Positions 36,790-47,300 of a DNA stretch of 64,000 bases are shown here, piece by piece. Position 1 is the stretch's first letter; the number at the start of each line of letters is the position of its first letter. Made by a program: the position numbers and the translations under genes. Below the pieces are notes generated by a model. That model ran no database searches and was not told the origin of the DNA. It worked only from the letters and a program-made list of their open reading frames with translations. The stretch is from Centropus unirufus (Eukaryota > Chordata > Aves > Cuculiformes > Centropidae): NCBI GenBank assembly GCA_013397695.1, contig VYZI01000419.1, positions 552,018 through 616,017 of the forward strand, read 5' to 3'.

Positions 36790-37200
36790 TTTACACTCGT
36801 ATGCATGCAGAAATTAGCATATTGTACCGAGAGTGGGAGATGTAAGAAGCCGACCCCCTGCTGTTCAGCGGATTGTGCAATCTGCAGGCGGCATCAATTT
36901 TTCAGCAGTTTTCTCATTTCTCATTACAGTCAGGGCACCGCACAGCTCCTGATTCAACACAATCCCTAGTGGTCCTAGAGACAAGCATATGAGCTGTCGA
37001 ATATCCGTACTGCGACTTTCATTGCATTAATATCCTTGTTTATGCTTCCACCGTAATTAATCCTGGTATTAATACAGTTTGGGCTTAGCTTTACTAATCA
37101 TGCATGGGCTAGCAGGATAATTATGTCAGCAGGCTCTGGTGCTGATATTTGACAGCAGTTTGCTAACCTAAGGAGTGGCACATAAACACTTTGGCCGATC
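36790..37200. promoter_or_regulatory. Candidate conserved enhancer block A
   Basis: This is the strongest conserved-element look in the window. In order it contains ATGCATGCAGAAATTAGCAT, a CAATCTGCAGG block, CATTAATATCC (about 37025), TTGTTTATGC (a FOX-like word, about 37037-37046), CCGTAATTAATCCTGG (paired/OTX-like TAATTAATCC, about 37051-37066), ACTAATCATGCATGG (about 37094-37108) and GGATAATTATG (about 37115-37125). CpG islands, repeats and coding potential are absent. Motif content of this kind is typical of developmental-gene neighbourhoods, but conservation and activity are inference. Confidence 0.35.
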
Positions 37201-37259
37201 CTGCCTTGGAAACAAGGAAGGCAAAGAGACGAGGAGGAGGGTGGATATGGTGAATCAAT
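37201..37259. other. Purine-rich spacer
   Basis: AAGGAAGGCAAAGAGACGAGG-like purine-rich sequence separates the two candidate enhancer blocks. Nothing further can be said. Confidence 0.4.
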
Positions 37260-37450
37260 GTCTGATAACTATAAATAGGGTTTTTAAAATAAGGAAATTT
37301 CACAAGCACAATAAAGTTGTCCTCGGGTATCAAACTCCGTGGTTGTCATAGTGATGTGTGCATTATTAAGAGGGTGTTGTTCGCTCTGGCATCTAATCTT
37401 ATAATGAGGATGGCTCATTATCGGCCTGACAAGAGCCCCTTTCCCCACTG
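37260..37450. promoter_or_regulatory. Candidate conserved enhancer block B
   Basis: This stretch contains AACTATAAATAGGG (TATA- or MEF2-like), CACAATAAAG (SOX/FOX-like), GTTGTCATAGTGATG, GTGCATTATTAAGAGG, CTAATCTTATAATGAGG and CTCATTATCGGCC. A TATAAATAGG followed about 35 bp later by AATAAAG could also suggest an LTR, but no LTR ends or other LTR features are visible. A further short block with similar character lies at about 37845-37915 (CTTATCATTAGCCACTTTGC). Confidence 0.3.
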
Positions 37451-38817
37451 GCCGCATCACAGCTTGGCGGGTGCTTGGGGCTGAGGGGGGATTTTGCCCG
37501 CGCTCCTTCCCTGCCTTCCATCCTACCCCACCCTGAGTAACCTTGGCAAGCTCTTGGTGTGGCATTCCACTGTGCAGGGCTAAGGGATGCCCAGCACTTG
37601 GCAAGACATTTCCCAATTTTCCTCTGGTTTTGAGCACGCCTGTGACTTCAGTGGGTACAAAATTTTATGCCTGAGACACTTCAGTCTCTTTGGCTCTCCC
37701 TTGCCCTCATGTTCATTGACTTTGCATGTCGGGGAGTTTAAAATGAGCCATTGGTTTGCTTTTATTTCTGCACCTGTTTCTGCCACCTGACTGTTTCCAG
37801 CAAATATCCTTCGTGGGGTCAATGATGCCCCTCCGCGCCAGGCGCATGGCTTAATGGAACTTCCTTTGCTTATCATTAGCCACTTTGCATTTTTATAGAG
37901 TGCTATTAACTGGGATGCAGGCTCACTTTTAATTCCCTTCTGCGGTTTGTACACAGTGATCCCATCCCTCCCCCACTCCCCAGGCAATCCAATTATCACA
38001 GTTTGTCACACAGGCACGGGTGACCCACACGCCACCTGCTCCACCAGCATTCCCGATCCTTTGGGATGGCAGCCAGGCACGGGAGTTCGAGTTTTGTCTC
38101 AGTGGGACTTTTCAGATGGCTTTAAAGATCATATATCTGCTTTTGTCAGGATTTGAAATGGCATAAAATAATTTAATTCTTCCCTCTCCTCCTCATTTTT
38201 TCCTTTTTTTTGATTTTTTTTTTTTTCCAGAAATAGATTTATGCCTAGACAGGCAACCTGGCAACCTGTGTATTGTTCCAGCCAAGTTAGGCTTAAAATG
38301 ACCCTGGCAATGTAAGGATCTGATCAGCTGGCAAGTCTGAAAAGTGGAAGTTCATGAGAGTGCTGCTCTTAGACTCCTACACATGTAAGCATGAGCTCAA
38401 CATTAAGAACGGGATTAAATGTCATCATCTTCAATTGCAGTGGTCATGTGCTGGTAAATTTTCCTCAAATGGCCCCCAGATCTTACCCAAAGACATGGAT
38501 GGAAAGAGTGCCTATGTCTTCGGTTAATTTTGCAGCAGCCCCTTTGAGCTGTGCCATGAAATGGCCTCCAGGTCAGACTTTGCTTGGCTCCATCCCAGCA
38601 GTTGGTGGCTTTTGGCTGCTGTCAGCTCCAGGGCACCTGGTTCCTGCTCAACAGTGACTGGGCCACCATCATAGAGGCTAGTACCACAGGTACTGGTCTT
38701 ATTTTTTTAAGTTAAAGGATCACTTGTTGAAATAAAGAACCAGTCCTAACACTAGGAACTTCATCCTAGGTCTCCTTCCTCTCAGGCAGAGATTGCAGAT
38801 GGAGATGATAGAGCAAT
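37451..38817. other. Unique non-coding sequence
   Basis: GC-rich patch at about 37430-37560, then AT-leaning. A strong pyrimidine tract (38196-38228) ends in CCAG and resembles a splice acceptor, with a GTAAGG donor-like word at about 38312. The intervening 80 bp show no protein similarity I know, so no exon is called. A GGCAACCT octamer is tandemly duplicated at about 38252-38268. Confidence 0.45.
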
Positions 38818-39513
38818 GTGCTCTCTTTGGCCCCAGATTGTGATGTTTTCTCTGCCCAGAAGCAGTGTTTCAGGAAGGGTAGAACCCAGTCTGAGTGGCG
38901 AGCGCGTGACCTCAGGAATGGAATGGCACCGGACTCATGTACCCTAAGACATGCTAAATCCATAGCTTGGCTAATGACAGATCTCTGCTCAGAGATATTT
39001 CTCTATGTCAACAATATGCATCAGGGTTTCTCCACAGCTTCTTTCCACTTTAATTCCCTTTTTCTTTTTGGCTGTTGTACTGTCCCTGAAAGTAGTAGAG
39101 CCTCTCCAGTAAGGGTTTCATGCTGCGTGTACTCTTTGTCACACAAAAATCAAAGCAAATTTAAGACATGGCTAAAACAAGGGGCTGGAAGAGGCCCTCA
39201 AGGTATAGCTAGATGGTCCTGGATTCCTCCGCAGGTCCACAGGAGAAATCTTCCTGCCCTGAAGCAGTTGTCTCCAAGGAAAATTTATGTGCTTGCATTT
39301 TTAGACTCTGGAAGGAATTTGGATAGACCATGGAACTGTATGGACCTTTTACTTTTCCACCACATCCCCAATATCCAAATCTTGTTATCCAGATTGTGTG
39401 AATGTTCTGTAGTGTTTAAATGCTGGACATTCCTTTCAGTTCGCAGTTTATTTGAAGGCTGTGTTGGTAGCAGAAAGCAAAACAAGAGAAATCTTTTAAA
39501 TACGTGTGACTAG
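38818..39513 (+). other. 231-codon open frame, not recognised as a gene
   Basis: This is the longest open frame in the window outside the minisatellite. The translation is Cys- and Ser-rich with no domain, signal peptide, periodicity or family resemblance that I can see. There is no clear splice context, Kozak context or nearby polyadenylation signal. A chance frame of this length is uncommon but not surprising when all six frames of 64 kb are considered. A fossil of a mobile-element or processed-gene ORF cannot be excluded. Confidence 0.15.
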
Positions 39514-42500
39514 TAAATGGATTGACATTTTGTCTTCTATTTCAAAAGGCTTTTTCTACTGGGAAATTAGTCTCTACTTATAGCATTGTGATAATCCGCT
39601 TATAGTCCAGTTCATCAATATCTGAAATATCCACATGCTTTTCCTCCCCAACAAAGGGACCTCCTCATTTTCATGCCAGTTGTCAAACGTCTCAAGTAAT
39701 TGGCCTAGGAAGAATTTGGGTGAGTTTTAGCCAACTGTGTACACTTCAATAGCATAGACTCAATCGTGGCACCAGTAATTATATTTTCCAGTGACCAGGA
39801 GCATGTTAGATGTCTCAGAGTACAACTACATTGCTCTCTAGCCTCAGGACCTCGCAACCTGACACCAGATGCTGTTGGGATAGGGAAGGACTTGGACAAA
39901 CATGAGCATCAGCATTAGAATGTGGCTGCTTGGCAAAGGTCCATTGGCAGAATGGAGAGGTAACAGGTCAACAGGATAAACATAATAACAAACATCTTGT
40001 GTTTGGCTCGTTCTTGAACAGTTCCGGAAGTCTGTAAACTTGGTCCTTCTGGATTCCCTGAATTGGCAGAACAAGTCCTCAGTTTTGCATGCTGAGAACT
40101 CACTGACAGCAGAAATGGCTCGGGGAGCTACAGCCACACGTTGGCCTGGCAGTCCTAGGTGTAAATTGGTTTAGAAAACTTTTGGGCAGAAATGGGGAAG
40201 ATGGATTTCCTGGCAACGAAAATGCAAGCTGAAACCCAGAGAGTGCCTGAACTGCTGACAGCCAGAAGCTGAGAGGGCATTTCAGGGAAAGATCTTTGTA
40301 TGCAAACCCTGTCTCTATTCTTTCTAAACATTTGCTTCTGACCACTGTCAGAGGGATGTTACTGGGCTAGACAAACCCTTGTTTGGATGCAATGTGGCCT
40401 TTCTTTATCCATTTTAGAGTGTACTGTTTCATACTTGGTGCTTCTGGCTTTGTGGCATTCCCTCTGCTGCAGGTAGGACTGCAGACACCAGGGCAGAGAT
40501 CAAGGCCTCTGCTCTCCATCTCTGTGAGGCGAGAGAGGGAATATTCATTTCATTCCCCATGAGGGCAGGATTACTAATACAAAATGCCACTGAGAGTTTG
40601 CCCTGTTACTCGAGGGTATTGAAATGGGAATCCTAGCAAACTGGGTGGGTATTAGCTTGTTTTCTATCACTGCCCTGAGTTACTACAAGAGAGACACAGG
40701 GGAGCAGAAACATAAATGGACCATGGGATTTCTATTAGTGCATGAGCGCTGAAACTGTTACTCAGTGTATAGTTGGAGCCAATGCTGTTTTAGGTTATCT
40801 GCTGTCTTATATTCACCGTACATAAATATCTGACAGTAATTACACTTAGTGATGCTGTTAGAAATCAGAATCATATCTTCTCCCTGAGTTTATAAAAGCA
40901 TCTTCTCAAATTTAAGACCCCAAATTAACAAACCTTTTATTCATATGTGTTATTTGAAGCACGTATTTTTATCTAGGCCCACTCATCTAAGCACAAATAA
41001 AGCTGAGCAAGTAGAGGAATGCCTTGCTCGACTGGACCTGGGTGAATTTTCCAAGCACTGTTAGAAATTAAACAGCTGGAGTTACTTTAATATTTCCAAA
41101 ACTGTCTTGTCTTTGTAAGGAATCTAGACGCTGATAAAGTGCTGGTTAACAAAGTCTGTTGGAAGAGGATAATCACAGAATAATAATTGCAATTTCGGAG
41201 CAGCTTCTGAGTTTTGCCATTTGTTTTCAGTCTTCCAGTCCAACGTGGTGACAGTGGTGGATCAGGAGAAGTCAGCTGGGACACCGAAGCAAAGCTGGGT
41301 TATTGGCTTATTGACTCCTGTCTAGAGCTGTGGATGATCCTGGATTTTCCTTCCCAGGGGCATAACTGAAAGTATGCAGTGCTGCTTCACACCCAATTTA
41401 GACAATATAGAATTTGCCCTCTTTTGATGTACACTAAATAGGTGAACTCTCCCACTTTTTTAATTCACCACTGCTCAACAATCCTTGTTCCATCCCAGGA
41501 GTTAATCTAATTTGTGACAGCATCCCAGTGTTTTCTATCTCATGAAACTTTTCTTATGGAAGGTAATTTGCCTTAAAGCATTCGGATTTCAGCAAAGAAG
41601 AGAAGTCACCGAAAATGTCCCTTTGGCAATTTCTGCCCTTAGCATCTGCACCCTTTCCCAGTGTTGCCAGTAAGGGCAATGAGGGCCTGGGCACCACTAT
41701 GTCCTTTGGTCTGTGTAGCAAAGAAAGCTGTTGGAGAAGCGGTGCCACTCCTGCACAAGCCTCACATGTGCCAGGAGTGAACTGGGAGTTCTGATCTTTC
41801 ACTGCAAATAAAAGAAGTCAAGACAGAAAGAACAGGTCTCTGAAGGATTGCATGCTAAAGGAGATCCACGCCTCGCCAGTTGCGTGATTATACGCTGGGA
41901 CATGTTTTTTTAATGGAGATGGAAAACAGACATTTTGACAGAGCCGAGTTTTGCTCAGGGCTATCTGTGTGCTACTCCCACTGAAACTTCTTGGTCAAAT
42001 CTGTCTCTAGTTTGAGAAGACACAAGTCTACTGAGGCATGATGGAGCTAAGTTTGATACTGAGGTGTAGCTAGAGAAAAACATTCCACACTGTCTCCTGT
42101 CAGGGCAGCGTGAGGAGCCCTGGGAGAACCTAGTTATGAAATCCTTCTGCTGCTCTGGGCTTGTCTTGCTGGCAAGCATGCAGATTTAAAAAATAATTTT
42201 TTTGGTTGTGCAATTGATCTTTAATTCCTGCCCTCTTCTTTTAAGCTTGTCTTGTTGAACACATACCCTGTGAACAAACTGTTATTGGGGCTTTAATTGT
42301 TCTGAGAATCAGAAAATTTCAAAGACTGTCTGACTTTCCTGGGCATAGAATACTATTGAAACGCAAATAAAAAGAGAAAGGGAGGAAAAAATACCGAAAG
42401 GGGTAATCTGTAATAGCATTTCAACTCCTACAGTACAGGAGGAGAAAAACTTTACAAAGTGCTTGGATGTGGAACTTGCCAGAAGGGATCATGTCAGTAC

Positions 42501-43295
42501 AAGGTGATGTTTTCTTCCTTTTGGTGATGGCACTGGCAGGGGTTTGGAAAGCACTGGTGCTCTAAGTACTGCAGCATTATCATTATATAGTTAATAGGTG
42601 GAATTTCTTTTTCGAAAGTACTTTTGTTTGAAATGTCCACCCTGGTGCTGAATAATATCTGGAAGACTTTAGATCAAAGCTAAGACTACTGGAAGGTGCA
42701 TTGGGGGTGGATGCAGGTGAGCTCAGTTGAACTGCAGGAGGGTAAATACCTCACTTGTATTAGCCCTTGGCCAATATTAGATGGAAAGTCAGATAAGATC
42801 ATCTGATAAACAAAGCTAAACCAGCTACTAGTGTGTCAAAATGTAAAAAATAACATCTTGCTCAGAAAACTTCAAGAATTATTGGAAAGGTGTTAGTTCA
42901 GCAAACTAGATTTCACATACTCGATCCAGTCCCACTGATGTTGTGGGATTCATTCTTGTTTCACCTAGACATGTTTAGCTATCTTGTTAGTACATAAGCT
43001 TAATATTATCATGTTGTGGGTTTTTTTCATGCTGTCTCAAGACAGAAAAAACAGCCAAGTCTCTTGTGACTCAGGGGACAGGGAAGGGAAATATTTGGGA
43101 ATATGCCTGGGCTCTTCCCCATGGAAGGGCTGCTGTATAATGGCGCTAATACCCACCTAACTCTTTCATTTAACTGACCTGCGCTGAAGCAGCCCGCAAT
43201 AACTGTGCTGGAGAGTTAACACTCTTCCTTTACCCATAAAACTCACCGAATGTTGCCAGCTTCACCCTGCCCAACATGGCTTCAGTACCCTGTAG
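39514..43295. other. Unique non-coding sequence
   Basis: No gene or interspersed repeat is recognised. Overlapping minus-strand frames at 39844-40137 and 39915-40103 are without known domains. AT-rich words around 40800-40960 (ATATTCACCGTACATAAATATC, GACAGTAATTACACTTAG) are unremarkable. Confidence 0.5.
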
Positions 43296-43362
43296 TCCCA
43301 TATGGGAAGCTCATATTTCATATGACAGCTTATATGAGGTCATATCATGTTCATATGACCTC
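43296..43362. repeat. CATATG-rich palindrome cluster
   Basis: Within 67 bp there is a perfect 12-bp palindrome (TCCCATATGGGA, 43296-43307), several TCATAT/ATATGA words, and a perfect 10-bp hairpin stem (GAGGTCATAT at 43336-43345 and ATATGACCTC at 43353-43362) with a 7-base loop. The hairpin can form in DNA or RNA. The AGGTCA half-sites facing each other as an everted or inverted pair also resemble nuclear-receptor half-sites. Function is unknown. Confidence 0.75.
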
Positions 43363-44019
43363 TCTCCTGAGAACTTCAAAGGGCCACTGAGCACTGGCTA
43401 ATTGTTAGTTGCCAGTCGTGGTCGCTAAAGCTAACCAAAGTCAGCCTGTCTCTTGCAAGAAGACAGACTCTACAATCTATTCCCTCCTTCACTGAGCAGC
43501 CAAACACCGAAAATTAATTTTAGCTTTGTCTGCCTCTGCAGAGCTCAAAGTGAAGGTGTAGAAGACAAAGCTCTGCTAACATTGCATGTAGCAGCCTGTT
43601 TCCTCTTGGTTTGTGAAAGAGTATTTCTTTGGGGTTTTTTGTGTTTTGCAAAGTCAGATATGACAACAGTATGAAAAGAAAAAAAAAAAGAAGAAATCAA
43701 GCTGCCTGCCTGCCATGAACAAGGAAATAATTCCAACAAACACAGCAATTTAGACATTAAAATCTTCTTACTCCATAAGAGAAACCCCCATCTAATAAAA
43801 CAGTCATAAAGCCCATTATATCAGGCTCAGGTACCTTTCCAGAAGATGATTGCCAGTTCAGGATCTGTTCAATGTGGAGAAGTACAAATGTACCGGTTTT
43901 AATCATGATAAATAACTTCTCTTTTATCAAATCATCTCTGCTGGAAATGGTTTCTCTCTGTGCAGTAATGATAATTTGCACACTTATCATTCGGTACCTT
44001 CCCAAGACAACCAGCCAGC
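43363..44019. other. Unique non-coding sequence
   Basis: Contains an A-rich stretch (GAAAAGAAAAAAAAAAAG, about 43672-43690). No gene is recognised. Confidence 0.5.
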
Positions 44020-44335
44020 CATGGGATGTAATTTAACAACTTGGCAACCACAGGTTCATCCAGCCCTTTCCAGCCAAAAGGGCATTTCACATCATTTAAG
44101 AGACTTCACCATATATTGCCATCAATTTAAGATTTCACCAGCCCCCTAGTCATTAAAATTTCCACTCAGCACTTCACTTTATAACTTGGGGACGTGGCTG
44201 CTGAATGGCGCCAGCAGGCCCACTGAATTATCTGCTCCATGCAGGAGATAATTACCAAAAGGATGCAAATCACTAACTGACTATCAAATGGAGCAATCCT
44301 GATTAGCTGTACGTGTCATTTACCATACAGAGGTT
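44020..44335. promoter_or_regulatory. Candidate conserved non-coding element
   Basis: Features seen are GGATGTAATTTAACAACTTGG, GCCATCAATTTAAGATTTCACC, GTCATTAAAATTTCC, CACTGAATTATCTGC, GAGATAATTACC (about 44245-44256), an octamer ATGCAAAT (44263-44270) and CCTGATTAGCTG. The mix of octamer and homeodomain-like sites in non-repetitive sequence suggests an ancient enhancer. No test of conservation is possible here. Confidence 0.28.
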
Positions 44336-47300
44336 GGAAAGGCATGGTGGGGGCAAAAACAGGGATATCTTTGCCGTGCTTGTGTCTTTTCAACCGGAGG
44401 TCTCTCCAGGGTTCTATGTCTGTGGAGCACCCAGCGGGATGGGGTCTGACATCTGACCCAGTGCCTTGCACGCCGTCTCCTCTGAGTCAGCAGGGGAGAG
44501 GAGGGGAAGGCTGGCAAGGTCATATGGTTCATTTCTCTGCAAACTTGGGTGGCAGGTCCAGACCTGGAAGAGCCCTGGCTTTGAGGTCAGGGTGCACCCT
44601 CATGACCGCTGCAAAAGTGCACGCTATGTTATCGAAATCGGGCACGCAGGAGTTGTGTTCAGCCAATCACTTTGGTACTAGCACTTGAAAGCATTAGCAC
44701 ACAGTTTTTCCCCCATCTTGTGCATCTCCACAAATCCCTCTAGGGACTGAGAAGTGGCTCAGAAGCTCCTTTGCTGCTTTCTCTGGTTGACCTCTATCAG
44801 AGGCACCTGGAGACTTTGCTGCTTGGCAAGGAGAGGGGGAAAGACTGCATGGAATGGCAGATTTCCTAGCTATGGAAAGCCGTCCTGTCAAGTAACACAG
44901 CATGGTGTCTTGTGGCAAAGGTAGATGGTTATTAGTAGATGTGGGTGGCAGAAGAAGTCTTGGGGATGACAGCATGATAAGGTCTGGTGGATCTCTTGAT
45001 GGATGTAACAATCTGCTTTTGCTGTGCCGGAATCACAGGCAGAGGCAGCTCAGAAAAGGCCTGCAAGCAATTTACCAACTCAGGGTGAAACAGGAGAAGA
45101 GGGGTGCAGATGCTGCAAGGAGATGCCTGGGCAACGGAACTGGCTCTTACTTTTACCCCAGGGTCAAAGACATGAAATGGCATGACTGCAAAAATCCTTT
45201 AAAAATGACATGTTTTGAAGAGCCTTTTTTTTTTCCTTTGAGGTATTCTTCATTATTTGTAGCCTCTGCAAATTAGGTCTCTAAGGGTGAGGTGCTACTG
45301 GCTAAACGTGCTGCTGCGTGGCTCAGTGTGGCTGGCAGGTGGCTTGCATGTAGCTGAGAGCTCCCTTCGGAGACAGCGCTGTTTGGTCCCTCCCTTGTGC
45401 TTATGTCCACAGCCTGAGCACAATGTGATCTTCCACTCTCACACCTTCTGCCTGGCTGAAGGGTGAGGAATTGTATGGTGCAGTGGAGATAGGAGTGCAA
45501 AAGGACTGCTGGGCGCAGGAGGGTGCTTCTCTGTCTTTGGGGTACAGTGCTTTAAGTGAGTTGACCTGGGGTTTGGGACCCTCTTTCTGCTGATAAGACC
45601 TGCTTTTGGGAGTCAAATTTCTTCTTGTCTGACAGGCTCAAGCCAAAAGAGGTTAGGGAGACTATTGGATGGAACTTATCCACTGGAGGAAGGATTTCCC
45701 CTACCTGGATTTCTGCAGCAGTGGCCCGAGGCTTGCACTACAGTCAACATACACATAATTAACATAGTCCTGGATCTTCCTCTTTGTGTCCTAAACCAAG
45801 TCATGGTGCCCTAAATCTTTGTCATTCTTCCCTTTTTTGTATAAATAGAGATGGGGGTGATCAGCTCAGTGGCAGACTTCTGTGTTGCAGGGTGAACAGT
45901 GAGATGAATCCTCTTGCTCCCATTGAGATAGATTTTGTGAGGCTAGGGACCATCTTTAGCCTTTGCGGCATCTTTCTTCTGACAGCCTTACTAGCCCGTA
46001 CTGGCCCTGTTGTTGGTATCTTAAAAAAAAACAACAAAACACCGAAAGCACCAGAGCAGCGCTTTCTGGCCTCCTGACAGACACCATCAGGCCCTGTGCT
46101 CTCTACTCCTCTCCAGCTGGCTCTTGGAATTGGAACGGAATCCCCACAAGCCTGCTAGAGTCTCACTGCAGTACCCCAGGTTCCTAACTGTGCCTCCTAC
46201 CCCTCCCAGGAGCCATGCTGCTCTGGGCTGCTGCCTTCCTCTTCCTCCCCAGCCACATCCCTGCTTGTATGGTGAGGCTGGAAAAGTAGTGATAACACTC
46301 ATAGTTATCAAGATGGTGGATGACCTAATGTGAAACTTGGAATCTCACAGGAATCTGAGCTCTCTGCCTGTTCTACAAACCTGGCTGCGTTGGACCAGGC
46401 AACCCAAAAGATGTCTGGGGAGTCAGTCTGCAAGTTTCATTTCCCTGGGAAACCATGATTTATTTAAAGCTTTTCTTCATTTAAATAGAAGTTTTCCCCC
46501 TCCTTTGGCCACTGCGTGCTTTAAAAAGGTCCTTTGGACTGGAAGACAAAGCATATAATCCCTTCCACAAATGGTTCAGCATCCATTTTAAAACCCTAAA
46601 AACTTGAAGAGGTTGTCTGCCTCTACTCCACCTGCTGCTGCCACTTGGGGATTTGAACATAAGACCTACAGCGCAGGAACCAGAAGTCAGACACCTGGAC
46701 CAGCCTTTTACAATGCTGTGCTGAAATAAGAGGAGAGAGGAGTGATAGGGGAAAAAATGGGAGAGTTAAAGTAGGATGGAGAGAAAAATATGCACATTAA
46801 AATGAATTCTAGATGTATTCCTTCCAATCATTTCTAATGGTGAACTGACTTTTGAGCAGAATGTTGTGCATAGTATTTCAGCCAGACCTGTTACAGCGAA
46901 AGCTCAGTGCAGCACAATTTAATTAAAAAAAAAATAGTTGCAGGAGTCCCTAGCACTCATTAAGCCTCCCACCATCACTGCTGTGTGGGAAGGTGTGCAG
47001 AACTGGGGGCTGAATTGCCTGGTGTCACGCAGCACCCGCATCCCTGGAGTCCCCAGCGCCTGTTTTAGTCATCGCATCTTTTTTTTTTTCCCCCGTGTAC
47101 CTCACCTCCCTCAAGGCTTTGCTGCCTCAAATGTAGGCAGTGCCTGGTGTTTTTACAGTTGAGTATGAGCTGCATCAATCAAGGAAGAGGTGAGTAAGAG
47201 GGCTGGTTCTGTTCCAGCTGTTTGCCATAGGCACTGCACAAATGTGTTGATTTGAGGACCATTTGACCATTTCCTGCCGTTCTCCTCTGTGGTGACATTT

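Noticed and set aside
37267..37310. TATAAATAGG followed by AATAAAG, considered as a second LTR
   Set aside because: No TG...CA ends, CCAAT motif or U5-like end could be placed, and the surrounding sequence reads more like a non-coding conserved block.
38231..38311. Possible exon between a strong pyrimidine-tract CCAG and GTAAGG
   Set aside because: No recognisable peptide and no supporting context. Pyrimidine tracts ending in CAG are frequent in this AT-rich DNA.
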